From Streptomyces sp. CB00316 (GTDB taxonomy: Bacteria > Actinomycetota > Actinomycetes > Streptomycetales > Streptomycetaceae), in contig NZ_LIXI01000013.1 in NCBI RefSeq assembly GCF_001905595.1, forward strand, positions 1 through 64,000: 64,000 bases of DNA, in the 5' to 3' direction. Below are positions 33,536 to 42,000 of this stretch, piece after piece. A program made the translations under genes and the position numbers. Position 1 is the stretch's first letter; every line of letters starts with the position of its first letter. Under the pieces are notes generated by a model, which had not been told where the DNA came from, searched no databases, and was given only the letters and a program-made list of their open reading frames with translations.

Positions 33536-34207
33536 ATGATTTCGAAAGCAGGAAACGCCCTGAACGGCCACCTCGACCACCGCAACCCTCTCGTGTTCGA
33601 TACGCGCGAGCTGGGTCGGCGTCCCGGTGCCCTGAAGCGGCTGACCCGCTCGGTGGACGCACCCGGTTCACCGGTTCTCGGTATCGACGGCGTCATCGGT
33701 GTGCCGGAAGGCGCGCCCCTGGAGCTGGACCTCCGACTCGAATCGGTCATGGAAGGGGTGCTCGTCACAGGTACCGCCCGTGCGAGCGCCGAAGGGGAGT
33801 GCGTAAGGTGTCTGGAGCCGCTGACCGTCGAGGTCGACGCGGATTTCCAGGAGATGTTCTCGTACCCTGACGCCGATGACCGGGGCCGCAGCAGTGCGGC
33901 GGACCCGGCCGACGACGCCGAGGACGACGAGGACAGGTTCTTCCTCGAGGACGGCTTGTTCGACCTCGAGTCAGTGCTGCGTGACGCGGTAGTGCTCGCA
34001 CTGCCCATGCAGCCGGTGTGCAAGGAGACCTGCGCCGGTCTGTGTTCCGAATGCGGAATCAGGCTGGACGAGAACCCGGGCCACCACCACGACGCCGTCG
34101 ACATTCGTTGGGCGGCACTGCAAGGACTCGCCGATACCGTTCAGGACGGCGAGAAGGACAACATGGGCGGCGCCGAACCGGGCGTCGACGAGAAGCAGGA
34201 GAAGTAG
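33536..34207 (+). CDS. yceD: YceD-family (DUF177) protein, 23S rRNA accumulation
   Basis: About 223 aa. N-terminal LDHRNPLVFDTRELGRRPG, the CVRCLEPL pair and the C-terminal CKETCAGLCSECG with HHHD are DUF177 features; an acidic stretch lies between. The family is needed for normal 23S rRNA levels and is almost always next to rpmF, as here (2 bp gap). Start uncertain: the ATG at 33536 has no ribosome site, while AGGAAA precedes a CTG at about 33560 that fits the conserved N-terminus (LNGHLDHRN). Confidence 0.85.
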   Translation: MISKAGNALNGHLDHRNPLVFDTRELGRRPGALKRLTRSVDAPGSPVLGIDGVIGVPEGAPLELDLRLESVMEGVLVTGTARASAEGECVRCLEPLTVEVDADFQEMFSYPDADDRGRSSAADPADDAEDDEDRFFLEDGLFDLESVLRDAVVLALPMQPVCKETCAGLCSECGIRLDENPGHHHDAVDIRWAALQGLADTVQDGEKDNMGGAEPGVDEKQEK

Positions 34208-34209
34208 CC

Positions 34210-34383
34210 GTGGCTGTTCCGAAGCGGAAGATGTCGCGCAGCAACACGCGCCACCGCCGGTCGCAGTGGAAGGCTGCGGTCCCCACCCTGGTTTCGTGCG
34301 AGCGTTGCCAGGAGCCGAAGCTCCAGCACATTGCGTGCCCGAGCTGCGGCACCTACAACAAGCGCCAGGTCCTCGAGGTCTGA
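34210..34383 (+). CDS. rpmF: Ribosomal protein L32 (zinc-binding form)
   Basis: 57 aa: MAVPKRKMSRSNTRHRRSQW, then two cysteine pairs (CERC and CPSC) forming a zinc ribbon. GTG start 2 bp after yceD; rnc follows 19 bp later. Its short length kept it out of ORF-length filters, but the identity is clear. Confidence 0.97.
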   Translation: MAVPKRKMSRSNTRHRRSQWKAAVPTLVSCERCQEPKLQHIACPSCGTYNKRQVLEV

Positions 34384-34402
34384 GCGGCTGGTGAGAGGCC
34401 CG

Positions 34403-35227
34403 ATGTCTGAGTTGTCCAGCGCCAAGAAGCAGGCAGACAACGTCAACACAGCCTCGTCCCACACGCTTCTGGAAGGGCGGCTCGGGTATCACCTCGAGTC
34501 CGCCCTTCTGGTGCGTGCGCTGACCCACCGTTCGTACGCATACGAGAACGGCGGTCTGCCCACCAACGAGCGGCTCGAATTCCTCGGGGATTCGGTGCTC
34601 GGCCTGGTGGTCACGGACACGCTGTACCGCACCCACCCCGACCTGCCCGAAGGCCAGCTGGCCAAGTTGCGGGCCGCGGTGGTCAACTCGCGTGCACTTG
34701 CGGAAGTGGGCCGCGGCCTCGAACTCGGCTCCTTCATCCGGCTCGGCCGCGGTGAAGAGGGCACGGGTGGCCGGGACAAGGCTTCCATCCTCGCCGACAC
34801 ACTGGAAGCAGTGATCGGCGCGGTCTATCTCGACCAGGGCCTCGGCGTGGCCTCGGAGCTGGTCCACCGGCTCTTCGACCCGCTGATCGACAGGTCCTCG
34901 AACCTCGGTGCCGGCCTGGACTGGAAGACCAGCCTCCAGGAGCTCACCGCGAGCGAGAGCCTCGGAGTCCCCGAGTACCTCGTCACGGAGACCGGCCCGG
35001 ACCACGAGAAGACCTTCACTGCTGCTGCTCGCGTCGGTGGTGTCTCGTACGGCACCGGCACCGGCCGTAGCAAGAAGGAAGCGGAGCAGCAGGCGGCGGA
35101 ATCCGCCTGGCGTGAGATCAGCGCCGCCGCAGAGGCACGGCAGGCCGCGGAGAAGTCCGCGGCCGACGGAGGGGCCGCCGACACCCCTGCCGACCCGTCG
35201 CCGAACACGGACGCCGCTCCGGCCTGA
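34403..35227 (+). CDS. rnc: Ribonuclease III
   Basis: 274 aa. The catalytic signature NERLEFLGDSVLGLVV, second-metal LADTLEAVIGAVYLD, and a C-terminal dsRNA-binding domain (about 170-240) ending in GRSKKEAEQQAAESAW; an Ala-rich tail follows. It processes rRNA and mRNAs. In S. coelicolor its mutants (absB) lose antibiotic production. ATG at 34403 with GAGAGG upstream; a GTG at 34391 is an alternative. Confidence 0.95.
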   Translation: MSELSSAKKQADNVNTASSHTLLEGRLGYHLESALLVRALTHRSYAYENGGLPTNERLEFLGDSVLGLVVTDTLYRTHPDLPEGQLAKLRAAVVNSRALAEVGRGLELGSFIRLGRGEEGTGGRDKASILADTLEAVIGAVYLDQGLGVASELVHRLFDPLIDRSSNLGAGLDWKTSLQELTASESLGVPEYLVTETGPDHEKTFTAAARVGGVSYGTGTGRSKKEAEQQAAESAWREISAAAEARQAAEKSAADGGAADTPADPSPNTDAAPA

Positions 35228-35237
35228 AGCAGAACCC

Positions 35238-35271
35238 GAACCCCCTCGGTGCCCTGTGCACCGGGGGGTTC
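35238..35271 (+). terminator. yceD-rpmF-rnc terminator
   Basis: GAACCCCCTCGGTGC pairs with GCACCGGGGGGTTC (35258-35271) with a small bulge. Confidence 0.7.
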
Positions 35272-35336
35272 TCCCTGTCCCGGGGAGCGGGTCCCGCGCG
35301 CCCGTACTACCGTCGTCGTGTCTGGAGTGGTCCACC

Positions 35337-36197
35337 ATGCCCGAGCTGCCCGAGGTCGAAGTCGTACGCCGGGGCCTGGAGCGCTGGGTCAGCGGCCGCA
35401 CCGTCACCGATGTCGAGGTCCTGCACCCGCGCTCGGTCCGCCGGCACCTCGCGGGCGGCGTGGACTTCGCCGCCCGGCTGCGCGGGGTCCGGTTCGGTAC
35501 GGCGATGCGGCGCGGCAAGTACCTCTGGGTGCCGATCGACGAGGCCGCCTCCTCGCTGCTCGGCCACCTCGGCATGAGCGGACAACTGCTGGTGCAGCCC
35601 GCGGAAGCGCCCGACGAGAAGCACCTGCGGATCCGGATGCGGTTCGACGACGCGCTCGGCACCGAGCTGCGCTTCGTCGACCAGCGCACCTTCGGCGGGC
35701 TCTCGCTCCACGACACCACCCCCGACGGCCTGCCCGACACCATCGCGCACATCGCCCGGGACCCGCTCGACCCGCTCTTCGACGACGCCGCGTTCCACAC
35801 GGCCCTGCGCCTGCGCCGTACGACGGTCAAGCGCGCGCTCCTGGACCAGTCGCTGATCAGCGGCGTCGGCAACATCTACGCGGACGAGGCGCTCTGGCGG
35901 GCCAGGCTGCACTACGACCGGCCGACCGCCACCCTCACCCGCCCGAAGTCGGCCGAGCTGCTCGGCCACGCCCGGGACGTCATGAACGCGGCCCTCGCCC
36001 AGGGCGGCACCAGTTTCGACAGCCTGTACGTCAACGTGAACGGCGAGTCCGGCTACTTCGACCGCTCGCTCGACGCGTACGGCCGGGAGGGCGAGCCGTG
36101 CCGCCGCTGCGGGACGCCGATGCTGCGCCGCGCCTGGATGAACCGGTCCAGCTACTTCTGCCCGCGCTGTCAGCGCCCGCCGCGCGCCTCGTCGTAA
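35337..36197 (+). CDS. mutM: Formamidopyrimidine-DNA glycosylase
   Basis: 286 aa. Catalytic N-terminal MPELPEVEVVRRGL (Pro2 nucleophile after Met removal, Glu3), DQRTFGG, SGVGNIYADEALW (helix-two-turn-helix) and a C-terminal zinc finger CRRCG ... CPRC. It removes 8-oxoguanine and FaPy lesions. Its 3' end overlaps the convergent hxlR-type gene by 28 bp. Confidence 0.95.
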   Translation: MPELPEVEVVRRGLERWVSGRTVTDVEVLHPRSVRRHLAGGVDFAARLRGVRFGTAMRRGKYLWVPIDEAASSLLGHLGMSGQLLVQPAEAPDEKHLRIRMRFDDALGTELRFVDQRTFGGLSLHDTTPDGLPDTIAHIARDPLDPLFDDAAFHTALRLRRTTVKRALLDQSLISGVGNIYADEALWRARLHYDRPTATLTRPKSAELLGHARDVMNAALAQGGTSFDSLYVNVNGESGYFDRSLDAYGREGEPCRRCGTPMLRRAWMNRSSYFCPRCQRPPRASS

Positions 36198-36556
36198 CGC
36201 GTCCGGGCGGCGAGTACGTCGTCCATCCGCCCCTCGACGAGATGGATGAGCCCGAGGAGCTTGCCCGCGACCTCGCGGCCGAACGGCGTGAGCTCGTAGT
36301 CCACCCGGGGCGGATTGACCGGCTGGGCCTCCCGCAGGACCAGCCCGTCGCGCTCCAGGGCGTGCAGTGTCTGGGAGAGCATCTTCTCGCTGACCCCGTC
36401 GACCCGGCGGCGAAGCTCGTTGAACCGGAGGCTCTCCTCGTACAGGGCGCCCAGCGTCAGGCTGCCCCAGCGGCCGGTGGCGTGCTCCAGCGTGGAGCGT
36501 GATGGGCACTGCCGGGAGAAGACGTCGAAGGCGAGGTCGTCCGTATCGCTGGCCAT
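36170..36556 (-). CDS. HxlR-family transcriptional regulator
   Basis: 128-aa winged-helix protein: CPSRSTLEHATGRWGSLTLGAL, FNELRRRVDGVSEKMLSQTL (recognition helix) and LEREGLV-like wing (LERDGLVLREAQP). A single cysteine (Cys17) precedes the HTH, as in redox/aldehyde-responsive HxlR members. Tail-to-tail overlap with mutM; no obvious target gene adjacent. Confidence 0.88.
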   Translation of the reverse strand: MASDTDDLAFDVFSRQCPSRSTLEHATGRWGSLTLGALYEESLRFNELRRRVDGVSEKMLSQTLHALERDGLVLREAQPVNPPRVDYELTPFGREVAGKLLGLIHLVEGRMDDVLAARTRYDEARGGR

Positions 36557-36563
36557 ATCAGCA

Positions 36564-36614
36564 GCTTACGCCCGCACAGCGCTCACCCGGAGGTGGCGCT
36601 GTGCGGGCGTAAGC
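36564..36614. repeat. Long near-perfect hairpin between CAP-domain gene and hxlR-type gene
   Basis: 19 bp perfect (36564-36582 with 36596-36614), extended by an inner CACC/GGTG stem after a single bulged T, and capped by CGGA. It lies 8 bp upstream of the hxlR-type start and 19 bp after the stop of the gene before it. No T run. It could be a terminator for the CAP-domain gene, an autoregulatory operator, or an RNA structure at the 5' end of the regulator mRNA. Confidence 0.8.
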
Positions 36615-36632
36615 GGTGGCGTACGGGTGGGG

Positions 36633-37613
36633 TCAGAAGCCGAAGTTCTGGGTCCACCACGGGCCGCCGGAGCCCTCGTGGACGCCGATGCCGATCGTCT
36701 TGTAGTCGCAGTTGAGAATGTTCGCGCGGTGGCCGTCGCTGTTCATCCAGCCGTCCATCACGGCCCGGGCGTCGGCCTGGCCGCGGGCGATGTTCTCCGC
36801 GGCGAGTCCCTGCACACCGGCCTGGGCGGCCCGGTCCCAGGGCGTGTCGCCGTCCGGGTCGGTGTGGTCGAAGAAGCCGCGGGCCGCCATGTCCTCGCTG
36901 AAGTTCTGGGCGAGCGAGGTGAGCGGGGCGCTGGTGGTCAGCGGGGAGCAGCCGACCTTCGCGCGCTCCTGGTTCACCAGGGCCAGCACCTCGGCGCGGG
37001 CCGAGGTGTCGGAGGGCGAGGGCGCGGGCTTCCTGCTGGGGGGCGGGGCCACGGTCTTCTTCGGCGGGGCCGGGGCCTTGCTCGCCGGGGCGGTGCTCTT
37101 CTTCGGGGCCGTGGTGGGCGCCTTCGACTCCTTGGACGGCGTGGCGGCCGGCTTCTTCGAGGGGGTCGCGGAGGGCGCGGCCGACTTCGACGGGGTCTTC
37201 GAGGCACTGCTTGAGGGCGACTTCGACGCCGTCTTGGCCGGGGTCGTTGACGGCGACTTCGAGGGGGCCTGCGACGGGGCTTCGGGGCGCTCGCTGCCCC
37301 GGCTGGCGGGGGAGGAGGAACGGTCGGCGGGTGCGCTGGAGCCGCCCTGCTGCGTCAACAGGTCGGGGGCGCCGCCGGTGCGGACCTGGTCGGCCGCGGT
37401 GGAGCCGCCCGAGGTGTAGGTGTCGCCGCCGGGGAGCAGGCCCGAGGCGACGGCGACCGCGCCGACCGCCATCGCGGCCGACGCTCCGAGGAGCCCGGTG
37501 CGCACGGGCACCGCGGACTTCTTCTTCCGGCGCGTGCCCCGGTGCCGCGAGGCCGCTCCGGCCGCGGGTTCTTCAGCGGCGGGGCCTGCGGCGGATCGTC
37601 GGTGGCGTCCCAT
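36633..37613 (-). CDS. CAP/SCP-domain secreted or membrane-anchored protein
   Basis: 326 aa. A basic N-terminus (MGRHRRS ... RRKKK) is followed by one hydrophobic segment (about 38-60), then a Ser/Pro/Lys/Thr-rich stalk (about 95-200) and a CAP domain (about 205-326) with EVLALVNQERAKVGCSPL, FFDHTDPDGDTPWDRA, AENIARGQ, MNSDGHRANIL and a C-terminal WWTQNFGF. The protein probably extends through the cell wall. AGGAAGG precedes the ATG. Confidence 0.88.
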   Translation of the reverse strand: MGRHRRSAAGPAAEEPAAGAASRHRGTRRKKKSAVPVRTGLLGASAAMAVGAVAVASGLLPGGDTYTSGGSTAADQVRTGGAPDLLTQQGGSSAPADRSSSPASRGSERPEAPSQAPSKSPSTTPAKTASKSPSSSASKTPSKSAAPSATPSKKPAATPSKESKAPTTAPKKSTAPASKAPAPPKKTVAPPPSRKPAPSPSDTSARAEVLALVNQERAKVGCSPLTTSAPLTSLAQNFSEDMAARGFFDHTDPDGDTPWDRAAQAGVQGLAAENIARGQADARAVMDGWMNSDGHRANILNCDYKTIGIGVHEGSGGPWWTQNFGF

Positions 37614-37782
37614 GCGCTGTGCCTTCCTGATGCTCCGGACGTCGCAGCGACGTCACCCGATTGCCGGTCGATCTTGATCCCCGTACTCACCCGAACGAGT
37701 GAGGCTATTGCGACGGGACTGTACGCCATGGCTCAAAGGGGCCGCCGTGCTCTTGGAGCAATTGGCCGGTTAGCGTTCGGGC

Positions 37783-38064
37783 ATGAACGAAGAGGCACGG
37801 CTGGTCATCTGGGTACGCGGCCGAGTACAGCAAGTAGGCTTCCGCTGGTTCACCAGGGAAAATGCTTTGGAGATCGGCGGACTCGTGGGCTTTGCAATCA
37901 ATCTCGACGACGGCCGGGTGCAGGTGGTCGCCGAAGGACGACGTGACAATTGCCACCGTCTGCTGGATTGGCTGCGCTCCGACGACACACCCGGGCGTGT
38001 GGACGGAGTCACTGAGATCTGGGACACCCCGCGCGGCGGTTACGAAGGATTCGCCATCCGCTGA
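37783..38064 (+). CDS. acyP: Acylphosphatase
   Basis: 93 aa. The phosphate loop GRVQQVGFRWFT includes the essential arginine (Arg21), and FAINLDDGRV supplies the catalytic asparagine (Asn40). It hydrolyses acyl phosphates such as 1,3-bisphosphoglycerate or carbamoyl phosphate. ATG at 37783. Confidence 0.94.
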   Translation: MNEEARLVIWVRGRVQQVGFRWFTRENALEIGGLVGFAINLDDGRVQVVAEGRRDNCHRLLDWLRSDDTPGRVDGVTEIWDTPRGGYEGFAIR

Positions 38065-38500
38065 TACGGGCTCGCGCGGACGTCCCCGATCCGCTCGGTG
38101 AACGCACCGGAGTGAACGGTCACGGGTCGGCCCCGTCGGGCCCCACACCCGAAATGACCTGCGAAAGGACCGCGCGGTGACCGATGGTTGCCAGATGCGG
38201 GATGTCGTGCAAGGCTGCGGCATTGACGAAGATCCCCACACCCGTCGGGGTCCCGCAGGAGAGTCGCGCCGCATGATCGTCGGGCTGCGCGCCCCGGGAC
38301 ACCTGGCTCCATGGGCTGTGATCGTGTTGACCGTCAAACTTTTTGGTGAGACGCTGAAAACCCCGCGCACCTTAGCTGTTCGGTAGAGCTGATATGCAGC
38401 AGACCGCAGTGGTGACAGAGCCCTGCCGAGCATCGCGGGTGCGATCCCCTGACGACCCACACCGCATCGGTCGGTCACTCATTGTGGAGGACCATCCATC
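38065..38500. other. Intergenic region between acyP and a coiled-coil gene
   Basis: 436 bp without a confident gene. It contains TTGACC near 38329 followed by a T-rich run and possible transcription starts for the downstream genes. One candidate minus-strand ORF (38120-38302) is listed separately. Confidence 0.5.
38120..38302 (-). CDS. Candidate 60-aa ORF, unproven
   Basis: GTG at 38302 with GGAG 4 nt upstream; third positions are largely G/C. The product includes GTPTGVGIFVNAAALHDIP and HLATIGHRAVLSQVISG, which reads as protein-like and hydrophobic in the middle. It lies antisense in the acyP/coiled-coil gap. No family recognised; it may be a remnant or a shadow ORF. Confidence 0.25.
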   Translation of the reverse strand: MSRGAQPDDHAARLSCGTPTGVGIFVNAAALHDIPHLATIGHRAVLSQVISGVGPDGADP

Positions 38501-38713
38501 ATGGCAAAGGCGCTTCTCGGTTACGTCGGCGGTTCCGACCCGCGACTCCTCGCCGAGATGCGACGGCTCCAGCAGCGCGTCCAGGACCTGGAAACCGAGC
38601 TCAACCGGATCCAGGACGAGAACGACGCGCTCAACGCCGCCGCTCAGCACCAGGAGTCGTTGCTCGACAGCATCGACATCGACGTACCCCAGGGCGAGCC
38701 TGCGCTGACCTGA
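38501..38713 (+). CDS. 70-aa coiled-coil protein upstream of smc
   Basis: Starts MAKALLGYVGGSDPRLLAEM; residues 17-55 form a clear coiled coil (heptad LQQRVQDLETELNRIQDEN). TGGAGGA lies about 8 nt before the ATG. No enzymatic motif. The position next to smc, with a terminator between, may or may not be functional. Confidence 0.75.
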   Translation: MAKALLGYVGGSDPRLLAEMRRLQQRVQDLETELNRIQDENDALNAAAQHQESLLDSIDIDVPQGEPALT

Positions 38714-38942
38714 CCGGTGGCCCCATCGGGGCCGGTCGGGCTGGGCAGTCTCATCAGCCTCCGAACATCTCTTCATATCTGATCCGTCCTGCGTCACGGA
38801 TCGCCGTCCCCGGACGACAGGGTCCCTGACCGACAGGGCCGTCTGTGTCCGATCACCGGCGACGCACCGCCCGGTTGCCGTGGCGATGCGCCCTGCGGGA
38901 CCGCACAGATCCGTGCACCAGGATCTGCGCACCAAGATCTAC

Positions 38943-38967
38943 AGGGACGCTCCGGCGTCCCTTTTTT
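38943..38967 (+). terminator. Strong intrinsic terminator before smc
   Basis: AGGGACGC (38943-38950), TCCG loop, GCGTCCCT (38955-38962), then a continuous T run to 38967. The surrounding 38714-39070 holds a second weaker dyad (around 38903-38930, CAGATCC/GGATCTG) and no gene. Confidence 0.92.
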
Positions 38968-39070
38968 CTTGCCCGAGCCCCCCGGCCCCCGCCGTACCCC
39001 TCTCGCTTACCGTCTGATGTGCCCTGCGCCTTCATGACCGAAACCGAGGGGAAAGGTAGAGTCCGGCGGC

Positions 39071-42000
39071 GTGCACCTCAAGGCCCTGACCCTGCGTGGT
39101 TTCAAATCGTTCGCGTCCGCCACCACCCTGCGGTTCGAACCGGGGATCACCTGTGTCGTCGGCCCCAATGGGTCGGGGAAATCCAATGTGGTGGACGCCC
39201 TCTCCTGGGTCATGGGAGAACAGGGAGCGAAATCCCTGCGCGGCGGCAAGATGGAAGACGTGATCTTCGCCGGTACGACCGGGCGGCCTCCGCTCGGCCG
39301 CGCCGAAGTGTCGCTGACCATCGACAATTCCGATGGCGCATTGCCCATCGAGTACGCCGAGGTGACGATCACTCGGATCATGTTCCGCAATGGCGGCAGT
39401 GAATACCAGATCAATGGTGACACCTGCCGGCTGCTGGACATCCAGGAACTCCTCTCCGATTCCGGTATCGGCCGCGAGATGCACGTGATCGTCGGCCAGG
39501 GGCAGTTGGACTCCGTCCTGCACGCCGACCCGATGGGCCGCCGGGCCTTCATCGAGGAGGCGGCGGGCGTCCTCAAGCACCGGAAGCGGAAGGAGAAGGC
39601 GCTCCGGAAACTCGACGCGATGGGCGCCAACCTGGCCCGCGTCCAGGACCTCACCGACGAACTGCGCCGCCAGCTCAAGCCGCTCGGCCGGCAGGCCGCC
39701 GTCGCCCGACGGGCCGCCGTCATCCAGGCCGACCTGCGCGACGCCCGGCTCCGGCTCCTCGCCGACGACCTGGTGACCCTGCGGGACGCGCTGCGCGACG
39801 AGGTCGCCGACGAGGCCGCGCTGAAGAAGCGGAAGGACGCGGCGGAGGCCGAGCTGAAGGCCGCGCTCGCCCGGGAGGCCGAGCTGGAGGGCGAGGTGCG
39901 CCGCCTCGCGCCGCGGCTCCAGAGGGCCCAGCAGACCTGGTACGAGCTCTCACAGCTGGCCGAGCGGGTCCGCGGTACGGTCTCGCTGGCCGACGCCCGC
40001 GTCAGGAGCGCCACCGAGGCCCCCGCCGAGGAGCGCCGGGGCCGCGACCCCGAGGACCTGGAGCGTGAGGCCGCCCGGATCCGCGAGCAGGAGGCGGAGC
40101 TGGTGGCGGCCCTGGAGGCGGCCGAGCACGCGCTGGAGGACACCGTCGCCCACCGCGCCGACCTGGAGCGTGAGCTGGCCGCCGAGGAGCGCCGCCTCAA
40201 GGACGCCGCCCGCGCCATCGCCGACCGCCGCGAGGGCCTGGCCAGGCTGAACGGCCAGGTCAACGCGGCCCGTGGCCGGGCCGGTTCGGCGCAGGCCGAG
40301 ATCGACCGGCTGGCCGCGTCCCGCGACGAGGCCCGGGAGCGCGCGGTCACCGCCCAGGAGGAGTACGAGCAGCTGAGGGCCGAGGTGCGAGGCCTGGACG
40401 CCGACGACGAGGAGCTGACCGCCCGCCACGAGGAGGCCAAGCAGGCCCTTGCCGAGGCCCAGGCCGCCCACAGCGCCGCCCGCGAGGAGGCGACGGCCGC
40501 CGAGCGCAGGCGGGCGGCGGTCGCGGCGAGGCACGAGGCCCTGGCCCTGGGGCTGCGCCGCAAGGACGGTACGGGCGCGCTGCTCGGCGCCCGGGACCGG
40601 CTGGCGGGCCTGCTCGGTCCGGCCGCCGAACTGCTCGTCGTCCGGCCCGGGTACGAGGTCGCGGTCGCCGCCGCCCTGGGAGCCGCGGCGGACGCGGTGG
40701 CGTTCGAGGACCCGGCCACGGCCGCCGAGGCGATCCGGCTGCTGCGCGAACAGGACGCGGGGCGGGCGGCGATGCTGCTGGGGGAGGGGGCACCGGCGGA
40801 CGGCGCCCGGCCCGGCGACCTACCGGGGCAGCCGGGGGCCGTGGACCTGGAGCCGCCTCACGTTCCGGGACAGGGCGGCGAACACGTGCCGGGTGAGGGC
40901 CGTGCCGCCGCCCAGGTGCCCGCCCAGACCGCGCCCGCCGGCGGTACGGAACCCGGCGCCCAGCCCCGTACCGATGGCGTCACCACCCTCACCGGCCTCG
41001 CCCCCGCCGTAGCCGACCTGGTCACCGGCCCCGCCCCCCTGATGAACGCCGTACGCAGCCTCGTCCGGGACACCGTCGTCGTCCCCACCCTGGAGGACGC
41101 CGAGGCCCTCGTCGCCGCGCACCCCGGGGTGACCGCGGTGACCGGTGAAGGGGACGTGCTCTCCGCCCACTTCGCGTACGGCGGCTCCGCCGGGGCGCCC
41201 AGCCTCCTGGAGGTGCAGGCCTCCGTGGACGAGGCCGCGGCCGAGCTGGCCGACCTCGCCGTGCGGTGCGAGGAGCTGGCGGAGGCGCGGCGGCTGGCGG
41301 GGGAGCGGCGCGCGGAGGGGGCCGCGCTCGTGGAGGAGCTGGGGGAGCGGCGGCGGGCGGCCGAGCGGGAGAGGTCGGGCGTCGCCCAGCAGCTCGGCCG
41401 GCTCTCCGGGCAGGCCAGGGCCGCGGTGGGCGAGGCCGAGAGGATGACGGCCTCCGCCGCCCGCGCCCAGGATGCGCTGGAACGGGCGGTGGAGGAGGCG
41501 GAGGAGCTGGCCGAGCGGCTGCTGGTGGCCCAGGAGGCGCCGGTGGAGGAGGAGCCGGACACCTCCGTGCGGGACCGGCTCGCCGCTGACGGGGCCAACG
41601 CCCGCCAGACCGAGATGGAGGCCCGGCTCCAGGCCCGTACCCACGAGGAACGCGTCAAGTCGCTGGCCGGGCGCGCCGACGGGCTCGACCGGGCGGCCCG
41701 CACCGAACGCGAGGCCCGGGCCCGCGCCGAACAGCGCCGGGCCCGGCTGCGGCACGAGGCGGCCGTGGCCTCGGCCGTGGCCTCGGGCGCCCGACAACTG
41801 CTCACCCACATCGAGGTCTCCCTCGTACGGGCCGATCAGGAGCGGACCTCCGCGGAGGCCGCGAAGGGCGAGCGGGAGCGCGAGCTGGCCGCCGAGCGGG
41901 GCCGGGGCCGCGACCTCAAGGGCGAGCTGGACAAGCTCACCGACTCCGTCCACCGGGGCGAGGTGCTGGGCGCCGAGAAGCGGCTGCGCATCGAGCAGCT

